Assembly (NCBI GenBank): GCA_024305405.1
Contig: JAKNDB010000087.1
Coordinates: 1,984,001-2,048,000, forward strand
DNA: 64,000 nucleotides
Direction of reading: 5' to 3'
DNA from: Dirofilaria immitis
Lineage: Eukaryota; Nematoda; Chromadorea; Rhabditida; Onchocercidae
Every line of letters begins with the position of its first letter. Position 1 is the stretch's first letter. Positions 53,133 to 64,000 of the stretch are shown here, piece by piece. Made by a program: the position numbers and the translations under genes. Below the pieces are notes generated by a model that saw only the letters and a list, made by a program, of their open reading frames with translations, was not told where the DNA came from and made no database searches.

Positions 53133-56100
53133 AGATGACAAAAATTTCGCTTCTTATTAAGCGATATCATTAAATTATCAAAATATGAATATCATTATAC
53201 AAAATAAATTCTAAAAATCAAGTTATCGAATTTTATTTATAAAAAGAATTTCTTCGCAATTTTAGGAGGAAGACGAATAAGAGTTCACCCAGGCGTATGG
53301 TATTAATTTACATCGATTCCTAATCTCATATGTGATATCAAACTTCTCAATCTTTCAACAATACATTGATTCGCTTATTCAAAAATATAAATAACAAAAT
53401 CGGTTGAGAACAATTTTGGAATCTGAAAATCTAACATCGGCCACTCTTCAGCTGGCATTCGTGTAAAATGAATTTTTCAAATTCTCTCAGTCATTAGACC
53501 TATCATTAGATTGGTGATTTTTTTTCTTTCATGAATAATTTTATTTTACAAAAACCATAATTTCGTCATATTCCTTGATATTGATAAAGATACAAATTAT
53601 TGATTTTTTAAAATAAGAATTTTATAACAAATTATAAACGAAACATTTGGAGCAAAATTTTGAAAAAAATTTAAAATATATTCCAAATGATTTATTTACA
53701 ATTTGTTAGATGCGATTTTTTTCGTAAGGAATAAAAATTTTTTAATGCTCTTTTATTAATTAATATCTGCTGATAAAAACAATATCGTTCTAATTTCGTT
53801 TTTTTTGATTAATTTCTGACCAATTTCAAAGATTTAAATTTTGATGAAATAATTTTATGTCAAAAATTTTTAATATATTTTCTTGTAATTGGAAACATTT
53901 TTAGCTTTTTTTTATTTCAAAGTTTTTTCATTCGTCCGATTTTTCAACCGAATATCATTCGGTGATCCTTTTGTTTTTATGGATTTTTCCATACCATCTC
54001 AAAATGTCATTCATTATCATCAATCGCTTTGCTCTTCTCGACTTCCATAGTTTCATTTTTTTTTCAAATAAAACTTTAAACATATTGCAGCAATCAGTTG
54101 TGCCATTTAAAAATTAATCTCTTTATATGGAAAAATTTTTTCAATTTAATTTTGTCTAAAATTTCTTACTCTTTTTCTCTCCATAAATTAAACCCTATAT
54201 TTTTCTACTTGAAAAAAAAATGTTTTAACCGAATTAGGTCAACAACAAGTCAAAACCATTTTACAAAATGTCCTTTATAAAAAAATAAAAATTGAAAGAT
54301 TTCGAATTACATCATTTCTTTTATAGTTTGATCTACAATATTTTAGTCGAAAGTAAATTGTACTTTATGATGATCTTTTTTCCTCCTTTTCTTTTTATCT
54401 CTTATAAAGCCTTTGTCATATTTTGTATAGTACTGCATATACGGTAATAGATTGATTTCGTTTAATAAAAAATAGGATAAATTGGAAGAGGTCATATGAA
54501 GAGGCATCTATAATGAGTTTAGTTCCTTTTTCCTTTTTTTCTCGAACTTATTTTGAAAAAGTTTCATCCCATCGAACTCTTTAAAAATTGGAGCAATATT
54601 TTCTCGTTACAGATATAATTTCATAAAAATCTTCTTTATCATTTTTCAAGTGTTTCATTGTTCTCAGTCTCCTCGATTTACTCCCTCGTTTTCCACGATC
54701 CTGGCACTACTGAAAATACGTAAATTTTTCATTCAATTCTATACGTTTGAAGTATATCTTTGAAATTTAGCCATCTATCGTTATGTTTAGTCAAACTAAT
54801 ATTTAATTCAATAATTAATTACATCTAACATTGATAAATTAATAAAATACATATGGAAATATCGAAGTAATTGAAATCCATAATTTCTTTTTCGATGGCA
54901 AAATTTCAATAAATAAATTCATTTTTTAATAATATGCAAATATTCATAGTTTTTAGCAGAATTTATTCCAAAATATCTAATAATATAAATGAAATAGTTT
55001 TTCTAAACAAATGCTGTTTGTTTGAACTATGAAGAAATTATTATTTCAGCTAATGCCATTGTTCTGCAGATAAAAATTATTCAATCATATTTATCACTTT
55101 CTGATTTTCCTGCATGTTAAATCATTTTCCAATATTTTATTTATAATGTAAATTCTTAGAATTCTTTGGAAATTAGTCAGTAATTAATTAGTTTTTCTTT
55201 TTATATTGCAAATACGAAAGGAATAAAATAAATTGAAAAGTCAAATTGAAAATATTAATATATGATAAATTTAATTCGTTCAACTATTCTGGCAATATTT
55301 TTCATCATAAATTAATAGCTGTCAAATACATTTAAAAAAAAAAATGTTTGATTTCAAATGATATTGAATTCTTCATTTAATCTATGAGTATAATATTCTG
55401 TTACGTCAAAATAGATAAATTATAAGATACAACGTTTCACTCTCGTTTACGTCGAAATTAGAATACATTTCGTGATAAATAAAAAGAAAAGAAGAAAATA
55501 TTCGAATTCATTGAAGTATTTCATCAAATTTATTCCAAAAAATTTTATTATTTCTCGCCTCTCTCTCTCCCTCTGTCCCTCCCTCCCTCGCTCTCTCTAT
55601 TATTGTTACCTCAATTATTATCCTATCAAAATTTTATTTTGGTATTTTGCTGGGTGCGTACCAAAATCTTTTTTCTCTCTCATTTTATTTAAATATGTTT
55701 ACTTATGCAAAATTTGTTTAAAAAAAAAGCAAGAAAAAAGGACATACTGGCAAATATGCAAATGTTTGAAATTTATGCCAGATGAATATTTGCTAAAAAT
55801 TGAGGACAGAAATGCTAATTTAAAAGAATAACGAGGACATCAGTGTAAGGGATAAGCAAAGATGAAATATTCCAGCGATAAATAAATGATGATATGTCTG
55901 TCACTTCGAAAGTTGCCTCTTCCAAAGACTATTTAAATAGGACTGGAGGGACAAATGAATGAATACAGGAAGAATATTGAAGATGAATAAAGCAAGAGGG
56001 AGGAAGTGAATGAATTGAAGGAAGGAATAAGACCTTCACGGTTTTAAACATCTAAATCAATCTATTACTAATCTATTTATTGCTATTGTTGTTGATATTT

Positions 56101-57760
56101 TTCAGATAGGAAGAATGAAATTCGAATTCATATTTTTATCATATATTTTATCATTTTTTTTTCATTTTAAAATCCATTTCTTTTCATTAGTTTCCATATG
56201 CAAAGCAAAAGGTTTTGATCTTTAGTAAATATATTTTTCAAACTTTTTCCACATCTCTAATGAAATAATATTAAAAACCAATAATTAGTAAATTTTTTCC
56301 TTGTTAATCGCTTTCTCTATCTTTCATAATCTTTGATTTTCTGACTTTAATCTATTATTTATTATGATACTAAAATAATCAGCATGAATTTGAAAAAATT
56401 CAAATTTACAGCTACTAGATGATCATAATGAAAGAGGAGTTGAAACAATCAAAAAATGAACGATTCGAAATTTATGATTAAATCGTTAATTTTGGATTAG
56501 AATTAACAGAAAGATAAAATGTCACATACGGATGATGATACAAACATTTATCACTCAATCATTGTAATTGTTTCAGAAAAATTTTCGAATGATACTGATA
56601 AAATAGTTTTTGTGTTTTATTTAAACATTGTTCGAAGTGATTTTTAACAGTGAAAAAAATTTTTCAAATTTCGTCGCTTTTAATTTTTAAATTAAAGAAA
56701 GGAAGGAAGGAAAAGAAATAATCGAATCATTCAAGTGCCCATCTATAATTATGCGAAATGCAAAATTGGATTAAATATGGGATGAAATATCATTATTCAC
56801 AGTTCGGCAAACATTTTAATAACTAATTACGGCATAGTAAAAAATTAAAAGAAAAACATTTGGGAAAAGAGTTATGGAAAATACGGTTCAGCAATCAATT
56901 ATAACCTTTTATGATTTCAACATTTCATATATTTAGCTGATATAATCAGATTACAATATGATAAATTATTTCCTCTTTTTATTTTGATTTCCGAAAAAAA
57001 TTGAATTGAAAATTCTATGCAATTATTTTATGTTGGAATTTGCAAATCTTTCGAATTCACTAATTATTGCATTTTTTTAAACAAATAATTTATTCATCGC
57101 TGCAATCATTTATTATAGAAATGAGGTCAACTAGATCATTCAGTTCTGATTATTGATAGGCTTTTTGTACAATAGATAATAATACATTTTTCTTTATTTT
57201 TTTATTTTTGCATTAAAATATATTTCTGCAAAAAAAAAAAAAAGAAAAATGATGATGAGGTCAGGCATAAGATATAGGCCATAATACTTGTAAAGATGGG
57301 ACATTACAGAAATAATTAAAGAGAAAAATTGAATTGCCATAATTTATCCTTAATTTTATGGAATCACCCTTATCGGATCACTTGAAAAACGGATTGCTTG
57401 CTGATCTTTCTTTCATCACTTTTTGAAATTGATAAATTTTTTTATCAAGGTATTATTGTTTATATACCTATTTCTATAAAATTGAAATTTTAATCTTATC
57501 ATATTTCATGTTTACCTTTCTTTATCTCTAATATTTTTTCTTTTGAATAGTAAATGGAAGATTAAAATTATGACAATAAATATGTTATTTTAAAATATTA
57601 GATGTAATATTTTGACGAATTATCAAATCTTCTAGAAATTCATACCTAATAGTGTTTTTGATTACAAATTAATTGAGTAGTAATGATTATCGATTATTGA
57701 TTATTATGTATGTGACATTCTCAAAGTATGAAAATCTCTTGAAAAAGTTTATCAACATCT
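53133..57760. other. Divergent intergenic region, 5' flanks of two genes
   Basis: About 4.6 kb between the starts of the tetraspanin (minus) and the secreted protein (plus), so it should hold both promoters. Visible elements are a CT-rich tract (55558-55600), a perfect 12-bp palindrome CTATTTAAATAG at 55929-55940, and a purine-rich, GC-richer block at about 55830-56045. The 119-codon plus-strand frame at 55472-55831 starts at a non-ATG codon and spans the CT tract, so I do not call it. Confidence 0.55.
55558..55600. repeat. CT-rich simple repeat
   Basis: Interrupted CTCTCTCCCTCTGTCCCTCC-type tract, strongly strand-asymmetric (GA on the minus strand). Such GA/CT tracts can serve as GAGA-type binding sites, but nothing here shows that. 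Confidence 0.85.
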
Positions 57761-57765
57761 ACTCA

Positions 57766-57821
57766 TTTCAGATAAAGCATTTTTGTAAATCGCCTTCAGA
57801 TAAAGCATTTTTTGTAAATCG
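57766..57821 (+). promoter_or_regulatory. Duplicated trans-splice acceptor region upstream of the secreted-protein ATG
   Basis: TTCAGATAAAGCATTTTT..GTAAATCG occurs twice in tandem (about 57767 and 57795). Each copy contains a TTCAG acceptor (AG at 57770-57771 and 57798-57799) shortly before the ATG at 57845. In nematodes such acceptors upstream of a start codon usually receive a spliced leader. Two equivalent sites 28 bases apart would give two 5' UTR lengths. The duplication is visible; leader use is inference. Confidence 0.5.
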
Positions 57822-57844
57822 GGTGACAAAAAACAAAACAGATA

Positions 57845-60800
57845 ATGACTGTGACATCAATAATACTTTTCTTAGTATTATCACTATTAATGAAATATTC
57901 CGTAACGATAACATATCGTTGCGACGATGATCAAATCATTGCGGTACAAAGTTTTGGAAATGATACCATTCGAATGCATTGCCAAAAACCAATTCTTTGC
58001 GGTCTTCAATTTTTGGTGAATTTCATATTTTATTTAAAACAGATTTTAATTCTTTTTTTAGAAATTCTATTTACCTATTCTGGAATTCAAAAAATATTTT
58101 TATTATTATAGCAACAATATATTGTAAATTATTAATAGGATTGAATTCATTCATATGATTACTTTTTTTTGATTTTTAATATTTTAAATTTAAAAATAAA
58201 TTTTTTAAGAAATAACTTCGAATATCCTTTTTATAAATTTGTCTCATTTATTTACATTTTACTATTTTCCTTATTTTTGGATTACTTTGCAGAAATGTCG
58301 TTACAATCACCTGCAATCACATTGTGGCGGAAAAACTAATTTTGTTGCTCACCTGCAACAATTAACGCCCATTGCACCGTAAATATATTTATTATTAAAT
58401 TATAAGCATATAAACATAGCATAATATTGTTGATAGTTATTGCATTGAGTGATTATGATTGATTATTTTAATCAATCATAATCATTTACCATTATATCTA
58501 TTGATAAAAGCATGATAATCTTTTTTACATGGATCGTAAATTTAGACTTTGAAGAATTGTTTATGTTGATCAGCTAATCATTATTATGCATTTTAGCAGA
58601 ATCTAGCCTAGCAATTCAAGACTTATTAAAGTATTTTTTTAACAAATAAAATATAAAATCATGAAACTAGATATTATTGTAAATTGATCATATCAGCAAC
58701 GTTTTGAATAAATTTTAATTTAGATCTAAATTTAAACAAATCTTAGTGATACTAAAATAATTCCTTATAATTATTTAAGTTTATATGATACATCAAATTT
58801 ACATCATTAGAATTTATCATATTGCTAAGCCTGGTATTTCGAATTTCAACTGAATATCAAAAAATATATTCGATAATTCTCTTCATGCTAATACAATAAG
58901 AAGAATTGAATTTTGAATTTTAACTTATAATCATGAAAAAAAAAAGGATATATATTACAGGGTGATGCATACATGTTGTAATTTAACGATTAATGAAGAT
59001 ATTGAAATAACAGGACATACGGGAAATGATTGTTTTTATATGACATACCAGATGGTTCAAATGGTACAACAGCTAAAGATTTAGAAATAGAAGACAAGGA
59101 AGGCTATATGTTATTAAAAATATTAATAAATTACCGGAAAAATTTGCGGATTTTTCTGGATACCGCTTGAGATATTATTTATTACGCAAAAGGAATCAAC
59201 GCAATTTGTGATAAAAGGTGTGGAACGAAACAAGTAGGCTTTTAATTTAAACTAACAATTATATTCACAAAGCTTTCTAATCTTTTATGATTATCAAGAA
59301 TTTTTTTCTAATCAATAATTAGTGCTACCTGTTTCAATGAATTTCGTAATTCTTCTCGCATGATTATTATTCCTTATCTTTTTCTTGATAATAGATAGCA
59401 ATCGTAAATGAATTTTAACTTTTATAATTTAAAGCATTTATTGTTTTCAGGATTGGCTATCGGATAACGATTTGTAGTATACAGTGCCAAGATAGTACTG
59501 AAAAAGTGAAACAGATAATATATGGTGATGATAAGCATAGAGATCTCAATAAAAAGAGCAATCTATGAATAATGATAATTTGAATCAAATCAAGATTGCA
59601 TTACGGAATTTGACCGATGATGGACAATGGATGATTGCTACTTGGGCAGAATGGTCTTACAAACAGTAAACTGATATCTTTGATAATTTTTTTTTTTTAA
59701 TTTTAGGAAAGTGATATATATATGTTCTCATTTCCATTTAAATTAAAGAATTAATTTGATTGAATTTATTCCTAAAATATTTTATATTTCATGCTAATTT
59801 TAATCGATAATATATCAATTCAAATTTTGGTTATCAAATTGCAATTATTACATTACTGCCAATTAAAATTAATAATTGACATCGAAAAATATTTAATATA
59901 AAAGAATTAGTTGCAAATATATGCATTTTTCATATAATATTAGAATTTACGAGTAAAGATGATGAATGAAAATGATCGATGAATGAAATAAAAATAATTA
60001 AATATTCCTAAATTATTAATAACTAAAATAAATATTTTAAAGGTTTCTGATTTTCCTAAATCATTTGATCAGTTTGAGTATAAAAATCTTGAATCAATGA
60101 TTACAATAGCGCATCTTTGTTATGAGAAATAACTTTGTAATGCTTCATGACTAGATGATAGCATACGCTTATTTTATCTTGGCTTTTAACTTTTATTTAT
60201 CACAGCTATTATGACCAATAAAAAGACACAATCGAATGATTGATATCACACTTTAACTCTTTTATCAGAGAAAATTAATTTTAGATGGTCACAATGGAAC
60301 ATTCTACATAAGATCGATTTAAATGGATTAGATGGAACAAAAGGAAGGGATCGATATCGCATTCATAAGGGTGATACTGAAATTAAAACTGCTACGGAAA
60401 CGGGTAATTCTGAAAATAGAATAAGCTAAAGTATAGGAAGAATTATAAAAAGAAATTGCAAATATCGGTTTGGTATAAATTTACTATTCATTTCAACGAA
60501 ATTAATATTTTGAAATGTTCAATCAAAACTGAATTTTTTCTAATTCATAAATTTATACAATATGTGATTGTCATATTTTGCATAAAAACAATTAATTTAA
60601 TTAATTATTTTTATGCAGTTATCTTTAAGCTGATTTGGTTGTATCAGAAAATATTGCTCTCAAGATTTGATGATAAACAAACAGACATTATTTCAAAGTT
60701 TTTTCTTTTTTGCTCAAAGAAATGATAAAGAGCAGATTAGGATCATATTTAATATATGGGAGTAATCTGAACATTTTATTTATTTTCAGGTCAAGGAAAA

Positions 60801-63800
60801 ATATCAAAACGTTTACTGGAAAATCAGGAAAAGGTCATTATCCAGTGCGTGAACGCTCTAGGAATTGTGATGATTACGAAGATTACTCTACCGAAATCGC
60901 CACAAGCAATGTCGCAAAAAGAGGAACAAAGGTTGGAAGTACAATCTAAAGATTGTGATGATCACGAAGATTACTCTACCAAAATGGGTAAGAGTAGTAT
61001 CGCAAAACATGAGCAAAAGTTGAAGGAACATTCTGAAAAAATTGCTAGCAGTGATAATAAAAAAATTGATAATAGAACTGTCGGAAAAGCAAAATTGTTC
61101 TGAATCAGATGCTTCAGAAAATTTGAAATCTGAATCGAAATCCCATAAAACAAATGAGACAAAGAAGGAAACGAATTTGCTTGTTACCTCAGTTACTCGA
61201 ACTGAAGAAGTTGAGAATCAGGCGAAGAAGGGAATGGATCTGCTTGTCAACTCGGTTACTCAAGCTGAAGAAGTTAAGAATCAGACGAATAAGGAGACGG
61301 ATCTGCTGGTCAACTCGGTTACCCAGGCTGAAGAAGTTAAGAATCAAACGAATAAGGAGACGGATCTGCTGGTCAACTCGGTTACCCAGGCTAAAGAAGT
61401 TGAGAATCAGACGAATAAGGAGATGGATCTACTTGTTACCTCGGGTATCCAGACTAAAAAAGTTGAGAATCAAATGGAGAAGGAGACGGATCTACTTGTC
61501 AACTCGGTTACCCAGGCCGAAGAAGTTGAGAATCAAACGGAGAAGGAGACGAATTTGTTTGTCACCTCGGTTGCCCAAATTAAGGAAAAAATCGAGAATC
61601 AAACAAAAGGCAGGGCCAAAAAAACGGAATCGGGTACTTTTCTGATAATTGAATTTATCAAATTTTCCCCATAATTTTTTTCTAAATGTAAAATTAAAAA
61701 GTTGGAAATACTCATATAGCATCAGAGAATGGAAAATTTATCAAATAATTCAATTAAAAGTTAATGTCTAATCTATATGTAAATTATTTTTAAAAAAAAA
61801 ATTTTTATTTGAAACAATTCAATTGCTTTTCATTCCTTTTTTTTGAATTATGCGGTAGAATTTCAAAAGATTCAATCTATTTGTAAACATAGATGATGAA
61901 AGCAATGTCAAGATTCAACGTCCTTGCGATATTTTAATCTCAATAATAATTGGAAATTGCGGTGGTGACGTTAACGTTGTTAATGCTACAAAAACGACAG
62001 AAAGCAAAGAGAAAGATAATTTAAAAATAAAAGACAAAGATATTAATTTGCGCATATCATCAGAATCATATCCGAGTGGAAAGGTATTTTCTGCTTCTGA
62101 ACTCTTAAAATTTCCTGAAATTATTGAAATGAAATTTAAAAAATGAATAATTTGATAATTGACAATTTCCAATTCCAACTTTATAATATTTTCTTTCAAA
62201 TTTATTTCCTCACTAAGCCTTTCAATTTCTTAGTGTCCGTTATCTGTAATCTGTTAGCTAATTTTTTCATGAATGTTTTATAATCTTTAAAGCTTTCATT
62301 AAGGCTATTTATGTGATCGATCATTTCATTTATTTGAGTAATCAGCTTATTAATATTCATACTGATCAAATTATATATTGTCCCATCAGATAAAATTACA
62401 GCGAATATATTTTTTCTCAGTTGGATTTTCTTCTTATAAATAAGATTTCATTAAGGCTTACTACAAATATTGCATAGATATTGTTGTCCTGTGTCGCCAA
62501 ATTAACATATTTCGTAATTCAGTTTATTCATTTACCTCAGCTTACTGAAATAATCAAATTCAATTTATAATATATTTTGAATTTTAAATTTATTTATTAT
62601 AAATTTTTCTAATTTTTTTAGCAATTATTAAAAGAAGAAAAAGTGATTATAAGAAGGAAAAAGATTTGGAAGAAAAGCATACAGAATCATCTTCAGGTAA
62701 TATTTCTATTATTTTAAGAAAAATGAAAATTTTTTTGATCCCATTCATTTCATATTTTCAATTTCTTAATCTTTATCATTATATTTATAAATGTTGCTTT
62801 CAAGTATTATTAATCTTTTTCTAATCTTTTTTAATTTCAGGTTAGATTTCAAATTAAATGCAATAAGTGCCATTTTTTTGATTGAATCAAAAATTTCGTC
62901 AATGAAAATATCCGTCATGAAATAATTTAAATTATTCTCAATAAAATTAGTATGATAACATTGTTTTGTTTTCTAGAAATGCTAATTTTCGTTCAATGTA
63001 TGATACATTTGAATTTTTATTAAATCCGAGCATAATTCTCGAAATTTTTTAAATTACTCTTCACATCATTATGATGTATATTACTGTTATATCTAAAATT
63101 TATATATTTTTTGATTTCATAAATTACCTTTGGTTGATTATTGTATATTTAAATTTTTGTATATTTAAAATTTTCGGTTTCATAAATTACTTTTGATTGA
63201 TTATTGTATATTTTTCATTTAAGATTAGTTTTACAGTAAAATTGATACAGATCTTCTTTTGTTTACATAATTTACCGGAGATTAGTATTATTGATAGATT
63301 GTTGAACATTATAATCTTCCGGAAAAACACAAAATATCTTCCGGAACCATCTCTTCGATTGCATTATTGATCTATCAAATTTGAACAAATCTGAAAAAAT
63401 TAAATAAACCAAGAAGCAAATTGCATGAATATTGTAAAATTTAATATGAAAAATTTCGGAAACTATTGAAAGGGTTATTGAATTGGTTAATACTTATCAA
63501 ACTTAAAATATTCAATTATTTTAGCAAAATCGAGAATATATTCAGAGAAAATATTGAAAAATGAAACGATAACAATTATCCGTGAAAGTGGCACTTCTCA
63601 AGAAATTAAAAAGGTTTTATCATTTCTAAATTTTGAAAATGACTTTTTCTAATTTTTCCTTTTGACAATATCGAAAAATGTCAAAATAATAAATTTAAAA
63701 TGAAATTCGGGAATATAGAATTGAATTGACTTATCATGATGTTTAGGAAACTATTTCGAAGCAAAAAATTCTTGGTGAAAAATCAGAAAGTCAAGAAAGA

Positions 63801-64000
63801 GAGAAGGAACAACGGAAAAAGAAAGCGAAAGATAAAAGTAAACAATCGTCAGAATTAAAAGATCGAACTCAATCATCGAAAGCTGCGAATGTTCGCAAAA
63901 GTAAAATAATTCACGATCCAGTTCAGGGTGTTTTAAAAGATGCTAAAGGTCCGGTGGCTAAAGCACAGTTAGGTAATCCGGCAATGAATTGTTTCAGTGC
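57845..64000 (+). CDS. Secreted modular cysteine-containing protein with 21-residue repeats (3' end beyond window)
   Basis: Exons: 57845-58015, 58293-58378, 58961-59233, 59451-59665, 60285-60403, 60790-61633, 61893-62083, 62622-62696, 63525-63613, 63747 onward. The N-terminus is a signal peptide (MTVTSIILFLVLSLLMKYSV), so the protein enters the secretory pathway. Next comes a Cys domain: YRCDDD, MHCQKPILCG, KCRYNHLQSHCGG, VMHTCCNLTINEDIEITG, GNDCF, then GYRITICSIQC. Then a WxxW pair (TWAEWSYKQWSQW), a duplicated CDDxEDYST segment, seven 21-residue repeats, and a Lys/Ser/Glu-rich tail. I do not recognise the family; the CxP-C / CC / RITxCxxxC pattern weakly recalls nematode Hedgehog-related N domains. 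At least seven homopolymer-linked frame breaks (59033-59037, 59102-59103, 59205-59207, 59551-59555, 60797-60801, 60916-60920, 61059-61065) split it. Exon 61893-62083 to 62622 is off by one. Confidence 0.72.
60855..61045 (+). repeat. Coding tandem duplication of about 34 residues
   Basis: Two successive coding units share NCDDYEDYST / DCDDHEDYST, followed by a conserved SNVAK / SSIAK and a Glu/Gln/Lys-rich end. The DNA also matches (TTGTGATGAT(T/C)ACGAAGATTA, then CTCTACC). As assembled, the two copies lie in different frames, separated by the A5 run at 60916-60920. Their protein-level match is good evidence that the run is two bases short. Confidence 0.75.
61162..61605 (+). repeat. Seven in-frame 63-bp (21-residue) coding repeats
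   Basis: Unit type KETDLLVNSVTQAEEVKNQ plus two residues. Copies 2-4 are nearly identical at the DNA level (AAGGAGACGGATCTGCTGGT core); copies 1, 5, 6 and 7 are more diverged, and copy 7 has one extra residue. Twenty-one residues equal three heptads, and apolar residues fall on a 3-4 spacing (L, V, A), so the array could form one continuous amphipathic helix or coiled coil of about 148 residues. The frame across the whole array is uninterrupted. Copy number is likely polymorphic. Confidence 0.9.
63114..63215. repeat. Short direct duplication in an intron of the secreted-protein gene
   Basis: TTTCATAAATTAC followed by TTT(G)GTTGATTATTGTATATTT occurs twice, about 60 bases apart, inside the intron 62697-63524. 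No function is evident. Confidence 0.7.

Noticed and set aside
55472..55831. 119-codon plus-strand frame
   Set aside because: Non-ATG start and dependent on the CT-rich simple repeat, whose lack of stop codons keeps the frame open.
61154..61645. 163-codon plus-strand frame rich in Arg/Leu/Ile
   Set aside because: It is the +2 shadow of the 21-residue repeat array; its Arg-rich periodic sequence follows from the repeat, and the overlapping frame has sensible composition and continuity with flanking exons.
61915..62199. Minus-strand frame of 94 codons
   Set aside because: Antisense to exon 61893-62083 of the secreted-protein gene, whose plus-strand frame has matching acceptor and donor sites.
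1..64000. Bacterial endosymbiont (Wolbachia) insertions, CRISPR arrays, tRNA or rRNA genes
   Set aside because: No long intron-free prokaryote-like frames, no regularly spaced direct repeats with unique spacers, and no recognisable tRNA or rRNA core sequence were seen on reading; a covariance-model scan was not possible.

Overview
The window looks like nuclear DNA of a nematode, most likely a clade III / filarial-type worm. It is very AT-rich (I did not count it). It has long gene-poor stretches full of simple repeats, introns mostly of 150-900 bp, and 3' splice sites of the TTTTCAG / TTTTAG type. The best recognisable gene is a canonical Patched of the nematode PTC kind. No prokaryotic genes, rRNA, tRNA or CRISPR array were seen.

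Layout. 1-34.9 kb is almost gene-free. It holds microsatellites, a 46-bp minisatellite (13.9-14.2 kb), several short tandem duplications, one copy of a dispersed LTR-like repeat (5.58-6.21 kb), and four coding-like islands of uncertain status. The island at 27.73-27.91 kb is a candidate first exon of the Patched gene. 34.98-48.40 kb (+) is a Patched gene of 28 recognisable exons coding for about 1,420 residues, with a second LTR-like copy in its first visible intron and a possible alternative terminal exon at 39.13-39.32 kb. 49.93-53.13 kb (-) is a seven-exon tetraspanin with a CCG motif and a peripherin-like large extracellular loop; it converges on Patched. 57.85 kb to the window end (+) is a secreted, modular, cysteine-containing protein. 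It has a WxxW pair, a 34-residue duplication, seven 21-residue repeats (three heptads each) and a Lys/Ser/Glu-rich tail, and it is cut by the window edge.

The three genes share one technical feature. Most exons read perfectly, but the reading frame breaks at about 18 places, and nearly every break is repaired by adding one or two bases to a homopolymer run. I read this as systematic homopolymer under-calling in the assembly, not as three pseudogenes. It means simple ORF or gene predictors will fragment every gene here.

Functional picture. Patched is an RND-type sterol transporter that nematodes keep although they lack canonical Hedgehog and Smoothened. The tetraspanin organises membrane microdomains. 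The third gene is an unidentified secreted protein whose cysteine pattern weakly recalls nematode Hedgehog-related N-terminal domains; this is only a suggestion.
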